In this document: positions 36,991 to 45,242 of the stretch, piece by piece
Numbering within the stretch: position 1 is the first letter of the stretch
How the letters are laid out: every line of letters starts with the position of its first letter
Assembly: GCF_024734665.1 (NCBI RefSeq)
Contig: NZ_CP102931.1
Location: 5,144,001 to 5,208,000, forward strand
Direction of reading: 5' to 3'
Length of the DNA stretch: 64,000 nucleotides
Source: Variovorax paradoxus
GTDB taxonomy: Bacteria; Pseudomonadota; Gammaproteobacteria; Burkholderiales; Burkholderiaceae_C
The notes under the pieces: model-generated
Told to the model about the DNA's origin: nothing
Database searches by the model: none
The model's input: only the letters and a program-made list of their open reading frames with translations
Translations under genes and position numbers: made by a program

Positions 36991-37976
36991 GCTTGCTGCG
37001 GCGCCGTCATTTCATCCAGCGCGCGGGCGGCGCGCTCGCGGCGATGTGCGCGCTGCCGGGGGTGTTGCATGCCGCGCCGTGGCCAAGCCGACCGGTGCGC
37101 CTGATCGTGGTCTACCCGCCCGGCGGCGTGAGCGACGGCATGGCGCGTGTGCTGGCAGAGCCGCTGGCGCAGTCGCTCGGCGTACCGGTGCTGATCGAGA
37201 ACCGTCCCGGCGCAGGCGGCAGCCTCGGCATGGACGCACTCGCGCGCGCCACACCCGATGGCTGCACGCTGGCCTTCTCCGCCATCAGCCCGCTCACGCT
37301 TCACCCGCTGCTGGCACGCGTGCCCTACGACCCGCAGCGCGCCTTCGTGCCCGTGGCCAGCGTGATGCGCACGCCCGTACTGGTGGTGGGCACGCCGGCC
37401 TTCACGGGACACGGCTTCGGCGAGCTGATCGCGCAGGCGCGCCGGCAACCGGGCGAGGTGCGCTGGGCCACATCGGGCGTAGCGACCATCGGCCACCTGG
37501 TGCTGGCGCAGGTGCGCGTGCAAAGCCGCACCGACATCACGCACATCCCCTACCAGGGCGGCGGACCGCAGCTCAACGATGCGCTGAGCGGACAGTTCGA
37601 AGTGCTGTCGACCAACGTTGCGGCGCAGCAGCTGCAGTACATCGAAGGCGGGCGCTTCCAGGCGCTTGCAGTAGGCGCGCCTGCACGCATCGAGGCACTT
37701 CCCGCGGTGCCTACGCTTGCGGAATTGGGCTTCGAGAAGGCGAACCGCGATTCGCTCTTCGGCATCTTCGCACCCGCGCGCACGCCGGTGGCGGTGGTGC
37801 AGCGGCTCAATGCGGAGATCAATCGCGTGCTGGATAGCGGCGCGGTGCGTGCGCGGCTGCGTGGGGCCTACAACCTGCCGGCTGGTGGCGGCATGGATGA
37901 CTTCACTCACGAGATAGCGCTCGACCGGCGGCGCAATCGCGAACTGGTCGCGGGCGACCGCTCGCAGTTCGACTGA
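36987..37976 (+). CDS. Bug-family receptor with Tat signal
   Basis: The 329-residue periplasmic receptor is of the Bug/TctC family. A twin-arginine signal (LLRRRHFIQRAGG) is followed by VRLIVVYPPGGVSDGMAR, IENRPGAGGSLGMDALARATPDG and IPYQGGGPQLNDALSGQFEVL. Its ATG overlaps the stop of the LysR gene. Together with the Bug receptor across the operon boundary it gives two receptors flanking the ester hydrolases, perhaps for two different released acids. It ends directly against the convergent gene at 37977. Confidence 0.9.
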   Translation: MSLLRRRHFIQRAGGALAAMCALPGVLHAAPWPSRPVRLIVVYPPGGVSDGMARVLAEPLAQSLGVPVLIENRPGAGGSLGMDALARATPDGCTLAFSAISPLTLHPLLARVPYDPQRAFVPVASVMRTPVLVVGTPAFTGHGFGELIAQARRQPGEVRWATSGVATIGHLVLAQVRVQSRTDITHIPYQGGGPQLNDALSGQFEVLSTNVAAQQLQYIEGGRFQALAVGAPARIEALPAVPTLAELGFEKANRDSLFGIFAPARTPVAVVQRLNAEINRVLDSGAVRARLRGAYNLPAGGGMDDFTHEIALDRRRNRELVAGDRSQFD

Positions 37977-38540
37977 CTACTTCTCGGCGATCCAGAGCCG
38001 CGGGTAGTCGCGCACGAAACCGTCTTCCGTCACGCTCAACGTCGCCGCGTAGTCGAAGCGCTTCGCCTCGTAGGCATATTCGCTCTCGCTGCGCCGCTCA
38101 TAGCGCTGCGCCAGCTCGCTCAGCACGCCGCCACCGTCCAGGTCGACCCAGGCCGCCGGCGCATCGGCACCCTCGCTCTTCGCGAGGTTGAGCCGTCGCA
38201 GCTGCAGCAGGTTGGTGGCGGGCGTGAAACCCAGGTCGAGATCCACGCAGTGCGACAGGTCGGGCACGGCCTCGTCGTTGAGCTTCCAGTGGCCGCGCGC
38301 GTCGCGGGCAATCGACAGGTCGACGGCCGCGTCGCCTAGCCAGCCGCGCACGGTGCCCCATTGGGTGTGCCAGTGCAGGTCGCAGCGCACGCGGTAGTGC
38401 AACTGGCCGATGCGACCGTCTTCCTGTCGGAACACGGCCGCGCCATCGAGTTGCCAGGCCGAGGCATTGCGTTCTAGACGGCAGGCGTCGTGGCCCGGTA
38501 CATCGAGCCTGCGCCAGAGGATGGAGGCGACTGTTTGCAT
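37977..38540 (-). CDS. Putative glycolipid-binding domain protein
   Basis: The 187-residue soluble protein matches the putative glycolipid-binding family (PF06475), a beta-rich fold with blocks ILWRRLD, CRLERNASAWQLDG, YRVRCDLHWHT and GFTPATNLLQLRRLNL. Biochemical function is unproven. It begins at ATG 38540, is convergent with the Bug receptor and nearly back-to-back with the TRAP genes. No signal peptide is present. Confidence 0.75.
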   Translation of the reverse strand: MQTVASILWRRLDVPGHDACRLERNASAWQLDGAAVFRQEDGRIGQLHYRVRCDLHWHTQWGTVRGWLGDAAVDLSIARDARGHWKLNDEAVPDLSHCVDLDLGFTPATNLLQLRRLNLAKSEGADAPAAWVDLDGGGVLSELAQRYERRSESEYAYEAKRFDYAATLSVTEDGFVRDYPRLWIAEK

Positions 38541-38636
38541 GGCGCGGATGATGGCACCGGCATGCTGCACCGCGCAAGCAATGACCCGCCACGCCCGCAG
38601 GTGGTGGTCAGGTTCCGGGAAGACGATCGGCGTCGC

Positions 38637-39158
38637 ATGACACCGCCACCGGCCGACCTTCCAGCCCCTCCCCCGCCGCCTGCGCCGCGCTGGCTCGACT
38701 GGATCGACCGCGCGGCGATGCCCTTTGCCATTGCCATCGCCCTGCTGCTGTTCGCCCAATGGCCGCTGCGCGACCTGGCCGGCTCGGGCAATGGGCCGAC
38801 GCAGGCCAACGACCTCGCGCAGTGGCTGTTCGCGCTGTACGTGGCCGTGGCGCTGCGGCACGCCGGGCGCCGCGGCGCGCACCTCGTGGCGCGGCCGGAC
38901 CTGGCTGCCGACACCAGCGGGCGCTTTGCAGGGGCACGCCGCATCGGCGCGGCGCTGTGCGTGCTGCCGTGGGCGGTGTTCCTTATCTTGACGGCCACGG
39001 TGCCGGTGTGGCGCTCGGTGGCTGCGTTCGAGCTGTTCCCCGACACCTTCAACCCCGGCTATTTCATGATCAAGGTGGCACTGCTGCTGCTCGCGGTGTT
39101 GCTGGCGGTGCAAAGCGCGCTCGATCTCTGGCACGAACTTCACCCCCCCGGGCGCTGA
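38637..39158 (+). CDS. TRAP transporter small permease (DctQ type)
   Basis: The 173-residue membrane protein has four hydrophobic segments (about 28-46, 58-72, 98-118, 140-160) and a proline-rich N-terminus, as in small TRAP subunits of the large-DctM subgroup. The ATG at 38637 is favoured over the longer frame from 38490, which would run into the divergent gene. The large subunit starts on the very next base after its stop. No DctP-type receptor gene is in the vicinity. Confidence 0.8.
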   Translation: MTPPPADLPAPPPPPAPRWLDWIDRAAMPFAIAIALLLFAQWPLRDLAGSGNGPTQANDLAQWLFALYVAVALRHAGRRGAHLVARPDLAADTSGRFAGARRIGAALCVLPWAVFLILTATVPVWRSVAAFELFPDTFNPGYFMIKVALLLLAVLLAVQSALDLWHELHPPGR

Positions 39159-40646
39159 ATGGCCTGGCTCGGACTCGCCCTGCTTGCGCTGGCCCTGGCG
39201 CTGATGATGACCACCGGCTGGCCGACCTACGCCGTGCTGCTGGGCGTGTGCACGCTGGGCGCTGTGGCCGGGCTGGCGCTGGGCGCGTTCGATGCGGCGC
39301 TGCTGCAGAACCTGCCGTGGCGCATCGTCGGCCTGCTGGAGCACGACCTGCTTCAGGCGCTGGCGCTCTACGCGCTGGTGGGCGCGCTGCTCAACCGGCT
39401 GGCGCTGGCCGAGCACCTGTACAACGGCTTGCGCAAGGCGCTGGCCTTCGTCGCCCCGCGCGCCGCATCTGAGCTGGCCGGCATGGTGCTGGGCCTGCTG
39501 CTCGCGCCGATGAACGGCTCGGTCGGCGCCAGCCTGCTGACGCTGGCGCGCACGGCTGGCAAGGGCTGGGCAGCCGAGGGCCTGCCCGCTGCACAACGCA
39601 CCGCGCTCGTGGCCGTGACCAGCACGCTGGGCGTGATCGTGCCGCCCTCGCTGGTGTTGCTGCTGCTCGGCGACGCGATGCTGCGCGCCCACACCGAGGG
39701 CGTGAACATGGCGCGTACGCTGGCGCTGCCCACGGCTGCCGCCAACCGCATCGTCAACACACAGGACATCCTGCAGGCCGCGCTGGTGCCGGCAGCGGCG
39801 CTGCTGCTAGGCTGGCTCGCGGTTGCGTGGTTCGGCGCGCGGCGCAACAAGCCCGCCGCCACTGCAGCACCGCGCGAACCGATGGCGCCGCGCGAAGGCT
39901 GGACGCTGCTGCTCGTGCCCCTGCTGATCGGCGCTTTGCTCGTGCTGGTCACGCTGGGCAGGGTGCGCGCGGTCGAGGGCGCGGCCGCCGCCTGCGTGCT
40001 GCTGCTCGGCTGGGGCATCGTGTCACGCCAGCTCACGCGAGCGGTGCTGTGGCAGGTGCTCGACGACGCGATGGCGCTCACCGGCGCGCTGTATGCGCTG
40101 CTGGTGGCGGCCACCACTTTCTCGCTGCTGCTGCGCGGCTTCGGCACCGACGGGCTGATCGCGCGGCTCATGCTGTCGCTGCAGGGCCACCCCATGGTCG
40201 GGCTCATGGCGGTGCTGGCCGTGCTGCTGGCCTGCGCCTTCGTGCTCGACGCCTTCGAGTTGATCTTCCTCATCGTGCCCATCGTCATGCCGCCGGTGCT
40301 CGCCCAGCTCGACGACGCCGCATGGATCGCCACGCTGACCCTGCTAGTGCTGCAGGCCGGCTTCCTGCTGCCGCCTTTTGGCTATGCGCTGGTGCTGGCA
40401 CGCGGGCAGGTCGCGCCGCGCCCGCCGGTGGCTGCCGTGGCGCGGGCACTGGCGCCTTACCTGGCGGTGCTCGCCACCGTGACCGCGCTGGTGATGGCGC
40501 TGCCCGAGACCACGCGCTGGCTGCGCACCTCGCCAACCGCGCTCGCGCCCGCCGAGCCGATGAACGATGAAGCGGTGGACCGTCTGATGCGCGAGATGGC
40601 GCCGCCCGACACCGGCGACAGCGCCGCTCCACCAGAGGAGAAATAG
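39159..40646 (+). CDS. TRAP transporter large permease (DctM type)
   Basis: The 495-residue membrane protein belongs to the DctM/YiaN family, with 12 or more hydrophobic segments and family blocks GLLLAPMNGSVGASLLTLARTAGKG, STLGVIVPPSLVLLLLGD and LLACAFVLDAFELIFLIVPIV. It is longer than the classic 425-residue DctM, as in the subgroup annotated for mannitol or chloroaromatic compounds. It carries the ion-coupled transport step with the small subunit, but the essential receptor must be encoded elsewhere. Confidence 0.85.
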   Translation: MAWLGLALLALALALMMTTGWPTYAVLLGVCTLGAVAGLALGAFDAALLQNLPWRIVGLLEHDLLQALALYALVGALLNRLALAEHLYNGLRKALAFVAPRAASELAGMVLGLLLAPMNGSVGASLLTLARTAGKGWAAEGLPAAQRTALVAVTSTLGVIVPPSLVLLLLGDAMLRAHTEGVNMARTLALPTAAANRIVNTQDILQAALVPAAALLLGWLAVAWFGARRNKPAATAAPREPMAPREGWTLLLVPLLIGALLVLVTLGRVRAVEGAAAACVLLLGWGIVSRQLTRAVLWQVLDDAMALTGALYALLVAATTFSLLLRGFGTDGLIARLMLSLQGHPMVGLMAVLAVLLACAFVLDAFELIFLIVPIVMPPVLAQLDDAAWIATLTLLVLQAGFLLPPFGYALVLARGQVAPRPPVAAVARALAPYLAVLATVTALVMALPETTRWLRTSPTALAPAEPMNDEAVDRLMREMAPPDTGDSAAPPEEK

Positions 40647-40676
40647 CGCCGCGGCATGCCGCACAATGCGCGGCGT

Positions 40677-41282
40677 ATGACATTCAAGCTCCCCGTCGCG
40701 CTCGCGCTCGTCCTGTCCTCCAGCGCCAGCCACGCGGCGGCGTTGAAAGACGGCGACATCATCTTCCACACCTCGCGTTCGGCGCAGAGCATCGCGGTGC
40801 AGCGCGCCACCGGCTCGCGCTACAGCCACATGGGCATCGTGCTGTTGCGGGGCGGCAAGCCTTATGTGTTCGAGGCGGTGTCGACGGTGCGCTACACGCC
40901 GCTTGCGCAATGGACCGCGCGCGGCAACGGCGGGCACTACGTGGTGAAGCGGCTGCGCAATGCCGACACGCTACTGACACCAGGCGCAGTGGCCAAACTG
41001 CGCGCGGGCACCTCTGACTTCGAAGGGCGGCCCTACGACCTGACCTTCGAATGGTCCGACAAGCGCATCTACTGCTCCGAACTCGTGTGGAAGCTCTACC
41101 AGCGCGCGCTGGGCGTGCGCATCGGCGAGCTGCAGAAGATCCGCGAATTCAACCTGGGCGACCCTGCGGTGCGCGCCAAGATGCGCGAGCGCTATGGCGA
41201 CAAGGTGCCGATGGACGAGCCGGTGATCTCGCCGGTGGCGATGTTCGAATCGCCGCTGCTCGTGACCGTCGAAACCCGCTGA
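40677..41282 (+). CDS. YiiX-like permuted NlpC/P60 papain-like hydrolase, exported
   Basis: The 201-residue protein has a signal peptide (about 1-21, SSSASHAA) and the YiiX/YebB (PF05708) permuted papain-like fold. The histidine comes first (YSHMGIVL, His51) and the catalytic cysteine later (IYCSELVWK, Cys133). Related enzymes act on amide or lipid-like bonds in the envelope. The ATG at 40677 begins the signal peptide; a CACAAT hexamer lies nine bases upstream, so the transcript could have a very short leader. The gene follows the TRAP genes on the same strand. Confidence 0.82.
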   Translation: MTFKLPVALALVLSSSASHAAALKDGDIIFHTSRSAQSIAVQRATGSRYSHMGIVLLRGGKPYVFEAVSTVRYTPLAQWTARGNGGHYVVKRLRNADTLLTPGAVAKLRAGTSDFEGRPYDLTFEWSDKRIYCSELVWKLYQRALGVRIGELQKIREFNLGDPAVRAKMRERYGDKVPMDEPVISPVAMFESPLLVTVETR

Positions 41283-41329
41283 CCGGATCTCCCCCGCACG
41301 GGCACACGCCGCCCGACCGCGAGACAATC

Positions 41330-42595
41330 GTGGCCGTGAGTTCACAGACCCAGCCACCGTCACCTGCGACACCGCCGATCCGCCGCATCGCGCACCTCGA
41401 CATGGACGCCTTCTACGCGTCGGTCGAGCTGCTGCGCTATCCGCAGCTCAAGGGCCTGCCGGTGGTGATCGGCGGCGGGCGGCGGCGCGTGGACGAAGCC
41501 ATCCGCAACCTGCCCGAGGGCGGCACGCTGGCCGACATTCCGGTCGAGTCCTTTCCGCTGCTGAAGGACTACACCGGCCGCGGCGTGATCACCACCGCCA
41601 CCTACCCGGCGCGGCAGTTCGGCGTGGGCTCGGCCATGGGGCTCATGAAGGCGGCCAAGCTGTGCCCGCAGGCCATCATCCTGCCGGTGGACTTCGACGA
41701 GTACCGGCGCTATTCGCGCGCCTTCAAGAACCTCATCCTGGAGGTCGCGCCGCTCATGGAAGACCGCGGCGTGGACGAGGTGTACATCGACTTCACCGAC
41801 GTGCCCGGCGGCCAGCGCGACGGCGGGCGCTCGCTGGCACGACTGCTGCAAAAAGCCATCTTCGATGCCACCGGCCTGACCTGCTCCATCGGCGTGGCGC
41901 CCAACAAGCTCATCGCCAAGATGGCGAGCGAGTTCAACAAGCCCAACGGTATCTCCATCGTCTACGAGGACGATCTCGAATCGCGCATCTGGCCGCTGCC
42001 CTGCCGCAAGGTGAACGGCATCGGCCCCAAGGCCGACGAGAAGCTCAAGCGCTTCGGCATCGAAACGGTGGGCCAGCTCGCGGCGCGCGACCGCGACTGG
42101 CTCATTGCCACCTTCGGCAAGGCCACCGGCGCATGGATGCACGAGGTGGCCTGGGGCCGCGACAACCGGCCGGTGGTGACCGAGAGCGAGCCCGTGTCGA
42201 TGAGCCGCGAGACCACCTTCGACCGTGACCTGCACGCGGTGCGCGACCGCGCCGAGCTGGGCGCGATCTTCACGCAGCTGTGCGAGCAGCTCGCCGCCGA
42301 CCTGCAGCGCAAGGGCTACGTGGGCAAGACCATCGGCATCAAGCTGCGTTACGACGATTTCAAGATCGCCACGCGCGACCAGACCATCGACCGCTTCACG
42401 GACGACGCGAAGACCATCCGCCACACGGGCGGTCTGTGCCTCAAACGCGTGCCGCTGGAGCGCCCGCTGCGCCTCCTGGGCGTGCGCGTAGGCGCGCTGG
42501 CAAAGGCGGGCAGCCCCGAGGCGCTGGCGCCCGCCGGGGCCGGTGCGCATCGCGCCGCGTCGGAACCGGCGGCGACCACCGCGTCGCTGTTCTGA
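41330..42595 (+). CDS. dinB: DNA polymerase IV (Y family) with an insertion
   Basis: The 421-residue translesion polymerase shows the catalytic HLDMDAFYASVE (Asp24) and VDEVYIDFTD, the thumb helix-hairpin-helix VNGIGPKADEKLKRFGI and a little-finger domain with MSRETTFDRDL. Compared with E. coli DinB about 31 residues (54-84) are inserted between IGGGRRR and GVITTATYPAR, in the fingers subdomain. The C-terminus TTASLF resembles a beta-clamp-binding tail. It starts at GTG 41330 or the in-frame GTG at 41336. GACAAT just upstream may be the -10 box. No LexA box is apparent. Confidence 0.92.
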   Translation: MAVSSQTQPPSPATPPIRRIAHLDMDAFYASVELLRYPQLKGLPVVIGGGRRRVDEAIRNLPEGGTLADIPVESFPLLKDYTGRGVITTATYPARQFGVGSAMGLMKAAKLCPQAIILPVDFDEYRRYSRAFKNLILEVAPLMEDRGVDEVYIDFTDVPGGQRDGGRSLARLLQKAIFDATGLTCSIGVAPNKLIAKMASEFNKPNGISIVYEDDLESRIWPLPCRKVNGIGPKADEKLKRFGIETVGQLAARDRDWLIATFGKATGAWMHEVAWGRDNRPVVTESEPVSMSRETTFDRDLHAVRDRAELGAIFTQLCEQLAADLQRKGYVGKTIGIKLRYDDFKIATRDQTIDRFTDDAKTIRHTGGLCLKRVPLERPLRLLGVRVGALAKAGSPEALAPAGAGAHRAASEPAATTASLF

Positions 42596-42602
42596 ACACG
42601 CC

Positions 42603-43286
42603 ATGGTGAAACGCTGGCTGCGGCGCATCGCCTTCACGCTGCTGGGCTTCGTTGCGCTGGTCGGCCTCTACGTGGCCACGGCCTGCGTGCTGGTGTTCTG
42701 GCCGGCCAATGCGAAGCCATCGAACGATGCAACCGCCGACGTGCAGGCCTGGGTGCTGAGCAACGGCGTGCACACCGACTACGTGTTCCCCATCCGATCG
42801 GCCACCGTCGACTGGCTGCAGGTGTTCCCGCTGAAAGACTTCAAGGCGCCACCGCCCGATGCCGAGTTCATCGCCATCGGCTGGGGCGACCGCGAGTTCT
42901 ACCTGAACACGCCCACCTGGGGCGACCTGACGGCGGCGCGCGCCTTCGGGGCTCTGTCGGGCGGCAACCGCGCGCTGATGCATGTGAGCTACCTGCGGCG
43001 CAACCAGCTGGGGCGCGGCGCCTACAGCCTGCCGCTCTCGCAGGCGCAGTACGCGCAACTGGCCGGCTACGTGCGCGCCACGCTGCCCTCGGGCCAGGCC
43101 ACGCCCATTGCGGGCGCGCACTACGACAGCCAGGACGCCTTCTACCAAGCCGAAGGCGGCTACAACCTCTTCGAGACCTGCAACACCTGGACTGGGCGCG
43201 GTCTGCGGCGCTCGGGCGTCACCGTCAGCCGCTGGACGCCCTTCGACTTCACGGTGACCTGGCACCTGAAGCCGGCACGGCCCTGA
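42603..43286 (+). CDS. TIGR02117/DUF2459 family membrane-anchored protein
   Basis: The 227-residue protein has one N-terminal transmembrane anchor (about 11-34) and a periplasmic DUF2459 domain, with blocks WVLSNGVHTDYVFP, FIAIGWGDREFYLNTPTWGDL, HVSYLRRN and YNLFETCNTWTGRGLR. The conserved His in NGVHTD and Cys in FETCNTW suggest a thiol-hydrolase-like active site, but no reaction is established. It begins seven bases after dinB, so the two may share a transcript. Confidence 0.82.
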   Translation: MVKRWLRRIAFTLLGFVALVGLYVATACVLVFWPANAKPSNDATADVQAWVLSNGVHTDYVFPIRSATVDWLQVFPLKDFKAPPPDAEFIAIGWGDREFYLNTPTWGDLTAARAFGALSGGNRALMHVSYLRRNQLGRGAYSLPLSQAQYAQLAGYVRATLPSGQATPIAGAHYDSQDAFYQAEGGYNLFETCNTWTGRGLRRSGVTVSRWTPFDFTVTWHLKPARP

Positions 43287-43296
43287 GCGACGAAGC

Positions 43297-44337
43297 TCAA
43301 GGCTTGGGCACGCCGGCCGACCACTGCGGCCAGTTCGCAACGATGTGATCGACCACGCGGCTGCCCACCAGCTCGATGTTTTCCACCGTCTCGGCAAAGC
43401 CGCCGGCCGTTTCGCCCGGTGCAGGGTCCAGGTGCTGCAGCGTGGTTTCCTTCGGGCTGCCCTGGTCGAAGTTGACGGCGCCGCGCAGGCTCATCACGCG
43501 GTCGGTGCCGTGGGTACGCTTGATCACGAGGGTGATGGCGGCCGCTTCCATTTCGGTGATGACGTAGTCGTCGGCACCGTAGAGCTTGGCGATGTACTGC
43601 GCCTGCTTCGACATGCCGGGGCCGTGGAAGAAGGTGTCGCCGGTCATGTGCGTGCCGGTGCCCACGAAGGGCGCGCGGCGGGCCGCAGCGTCGGGGTAGC
43701 GCAGGCGGTACTTGCGGGCCGAGTCGGCATCTTTCAGCGGCGTGTCGGCCGAAAGCTTCATGGCCCAGCCCACGAGGTCGGGGTTGAGCTTGAAGCGGCG
43801 GTATTCCTCGTAGCCCTTGCGCGGCATGAAGGTCGGCTCGCCGGGCTTGTTCTCTTCGGGGGCCCAGCGGTGGCCCAGGTCGTAGTCGACCAGCCAGGTG
43901 GCCCAGCTCACTTCGCCGATGGTTCCGCGCGAGGGCGGCGTGCCGGCCACGCCCGAAATCACGTAGTAGCTCTGCGAGAAGTCGAACTGCGGGTTCAGCA
44001 AGATCGCCTGCATCGACGACGACGAGTTGACCTTGCCCATGCCGAGCACCGCGCCGCACACGCCGTCGGTGTTGCAGTACACGGGCTGCAGCGCACCGGG
44101 CACCGCAATGGGCTTGGCGCCCTTCCAGTAGCGCTCGTACCAGTGCTGGAACTCGCCGGCACGGTCGCCGGTGTTCTGGCCGATCTCGAACATGGCTGCG
44201 ACGAAAACCTTGACCTTCACCGGCGCGGTCGAAGCGGTGGGGGTGGAGGAAGTGGAAGCACAGGCCGTGAACAGCAGCGCCGCGGCGGGCACAACCAGCC
44301 AGCGGGCAGCGAAAAGTGAGGACTTGAAGAAAGTCAT
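43297..44337 (-). CDS. NUP-family purine nucleoside permease-like lipoprotein
   Basis: The 346-residue exported protein has a lipobox-like signal (LLFTACAS, Cys26). It belongs to the purine nucleoside permease (NUP) family, recognised by VKVKVFVAAMFEIGQNTGDRAGEFQHWYE, GVAGTPPSRGTIGEVSWATWLVDYDLGHR, GTGTHMTGDTFFHGPGMSKQA and EMEAAAITLVI. Despite its name the fold resembles nucleoside phosphorylases, so the true activity may be nucleoside binding or cleavage. It is convergent with the TIGR02117 gene. Confidence 0.8.
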   Translation of the reverse strand: MTFFKSSLFAARWLVVPAAALLFTACASTSSTPTASTAPVKVKVFVAAMFEIGQNTGDRAGEFQHWYERYWKGAKPIAVPGALQPVYCNTDGVCGAVLGMGKVNSSSSMQAILLNPQFDFSQSYYVISGVAGTPPSRGTIGEVSWATWLVDYDLGHRWAPEENKPGEPTFMPRKGYEEYRRFKLNPDLVGWAMKLSADTPLKDADSARKYRLRYPDAAARRAPFVGTGTHMTGDTFFHGPGMSKQAQYIAKLYGADDYVITEMEAAAITLVIKRTHGTDRVMSLRGAVNFDQGSPKETTLQHLDPAPGETAGGFAETVENIELVGSRVVDHIVANWPQWSAGVPKP

Positions 44338-44435
44338 TCTGGAACCCGATCAAAAGGAAAACACGGCCAGGCAGGAGCAACAAGCGCGCCCGGCCCGCAG
44401 CCCGGGATTGTCCGCCGATGTGGGAGAAAGAAGGC

Positions 44436-45116
44436 TCAGTTGCCAGTCGCGAGCACGAGGCGCACGCTGTCGCCATCCAGCGCCACGGCGTAGCCAAGGT
44501 CTTCGGCCAGGTTCTGCAGCGCGACGGCATCGATGGCCAGGGCGCGCGGTGCGCGGTGCGCGTCGAGCACGGCGGGCGTGCCGCCGGGTTCGCGCGGCAG
44601 GGCCGTGAGGCGCAGTGCATTCGCGCCATCCGCCTCGACACGGATCGCCCCTGCCTCGGCCGCGCCGTCGTGCAGGTAGCCCAGCGCCCCGAGGAACAGG
44701 TAGCGCAGCGCGGCCGCGGCAGGCCAGCGGTGCTCGTCTTCCTGCGGATCGAGCGAGGCATCGGCGTCGAGCGACACGCCGTGCAGATCGAAGGCCGAGC
44801 GCATCAGCGCCACGCATTGCGCCACCAGCGCGCTGCGGGTAATGCCGTCGTCGGTGGTGGCCAGTTCCCAGTCGCGCAGCGAGCGGATGGCTTCGATCAG
44901 CTCCGACACCTGGTTGTCGATCAGCGCCACCCGCTCCTCGCAGGCCGCGGCGTCGATGGTGGCGGCGCCAACCTGCCGCTTGAGCATCAGCAGCGCCATG
45001 CGGATCACCGAGACGGGTGCCGCCATGTCGTGCCGCAAGGCGGGCAACGCGCGTGTGAGCAGTTCGTGGCGCACGCCGGCGGCGATCCAGCTGCGCGCGC
45101 TGGGCGAGGCCTTCAT
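44436..45116 (-). CDS. Degenerate histidine kinase-like protein
   Basis: The 226-residue protein is not assigned to a known family. An N-terminal helical hairpin contains LPALRHDMAAPVSVIRMAL, which resembles an H-box (His29-Asp30) of two-component kinases. The rest is weakly like a HATPase domain, but clear N, G1 and G2 boxes are missing. It may be a histidine phosphotransfer-like or pseudokinase protein. The ATG at 45116 is a choice; a TTG at 45188 would add 24 residues. Neither has a strong ribosome site. No response regulator is adjacent. Confidence 0.55.
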   Translation of the reverse strand: MKASPSARSWIAAGVRHELLTRALPALRHDMAAPVSVIRMALLMLKRQVGAATIDAAACEERVALIDNQVSELIEAIRSLRDWELATTDDGITRSALVAQCVALMRSAFDLHGVSLDADASLDPQEDEHRWPAAAALRYLFLGALGYLHDGAAEAGAIRVEADGANALRLTALPREPGGTPAVLDAHRAPRALAIDAVALQNLAEDLGYAVALDGDSVRLVLATGN

Positions 45117-45242
45117 TGCGCAGCAGCCACGGGCGTCGGGTTCATCGGCACGGTCACGAGGTACTTCCTGAAACGGGGGAGTTAACAAGTATCGTGCCCG
45201 CCCCCGGGTGCGGGTGTAGGAGCGTGCCTACGATGGCCCCGC

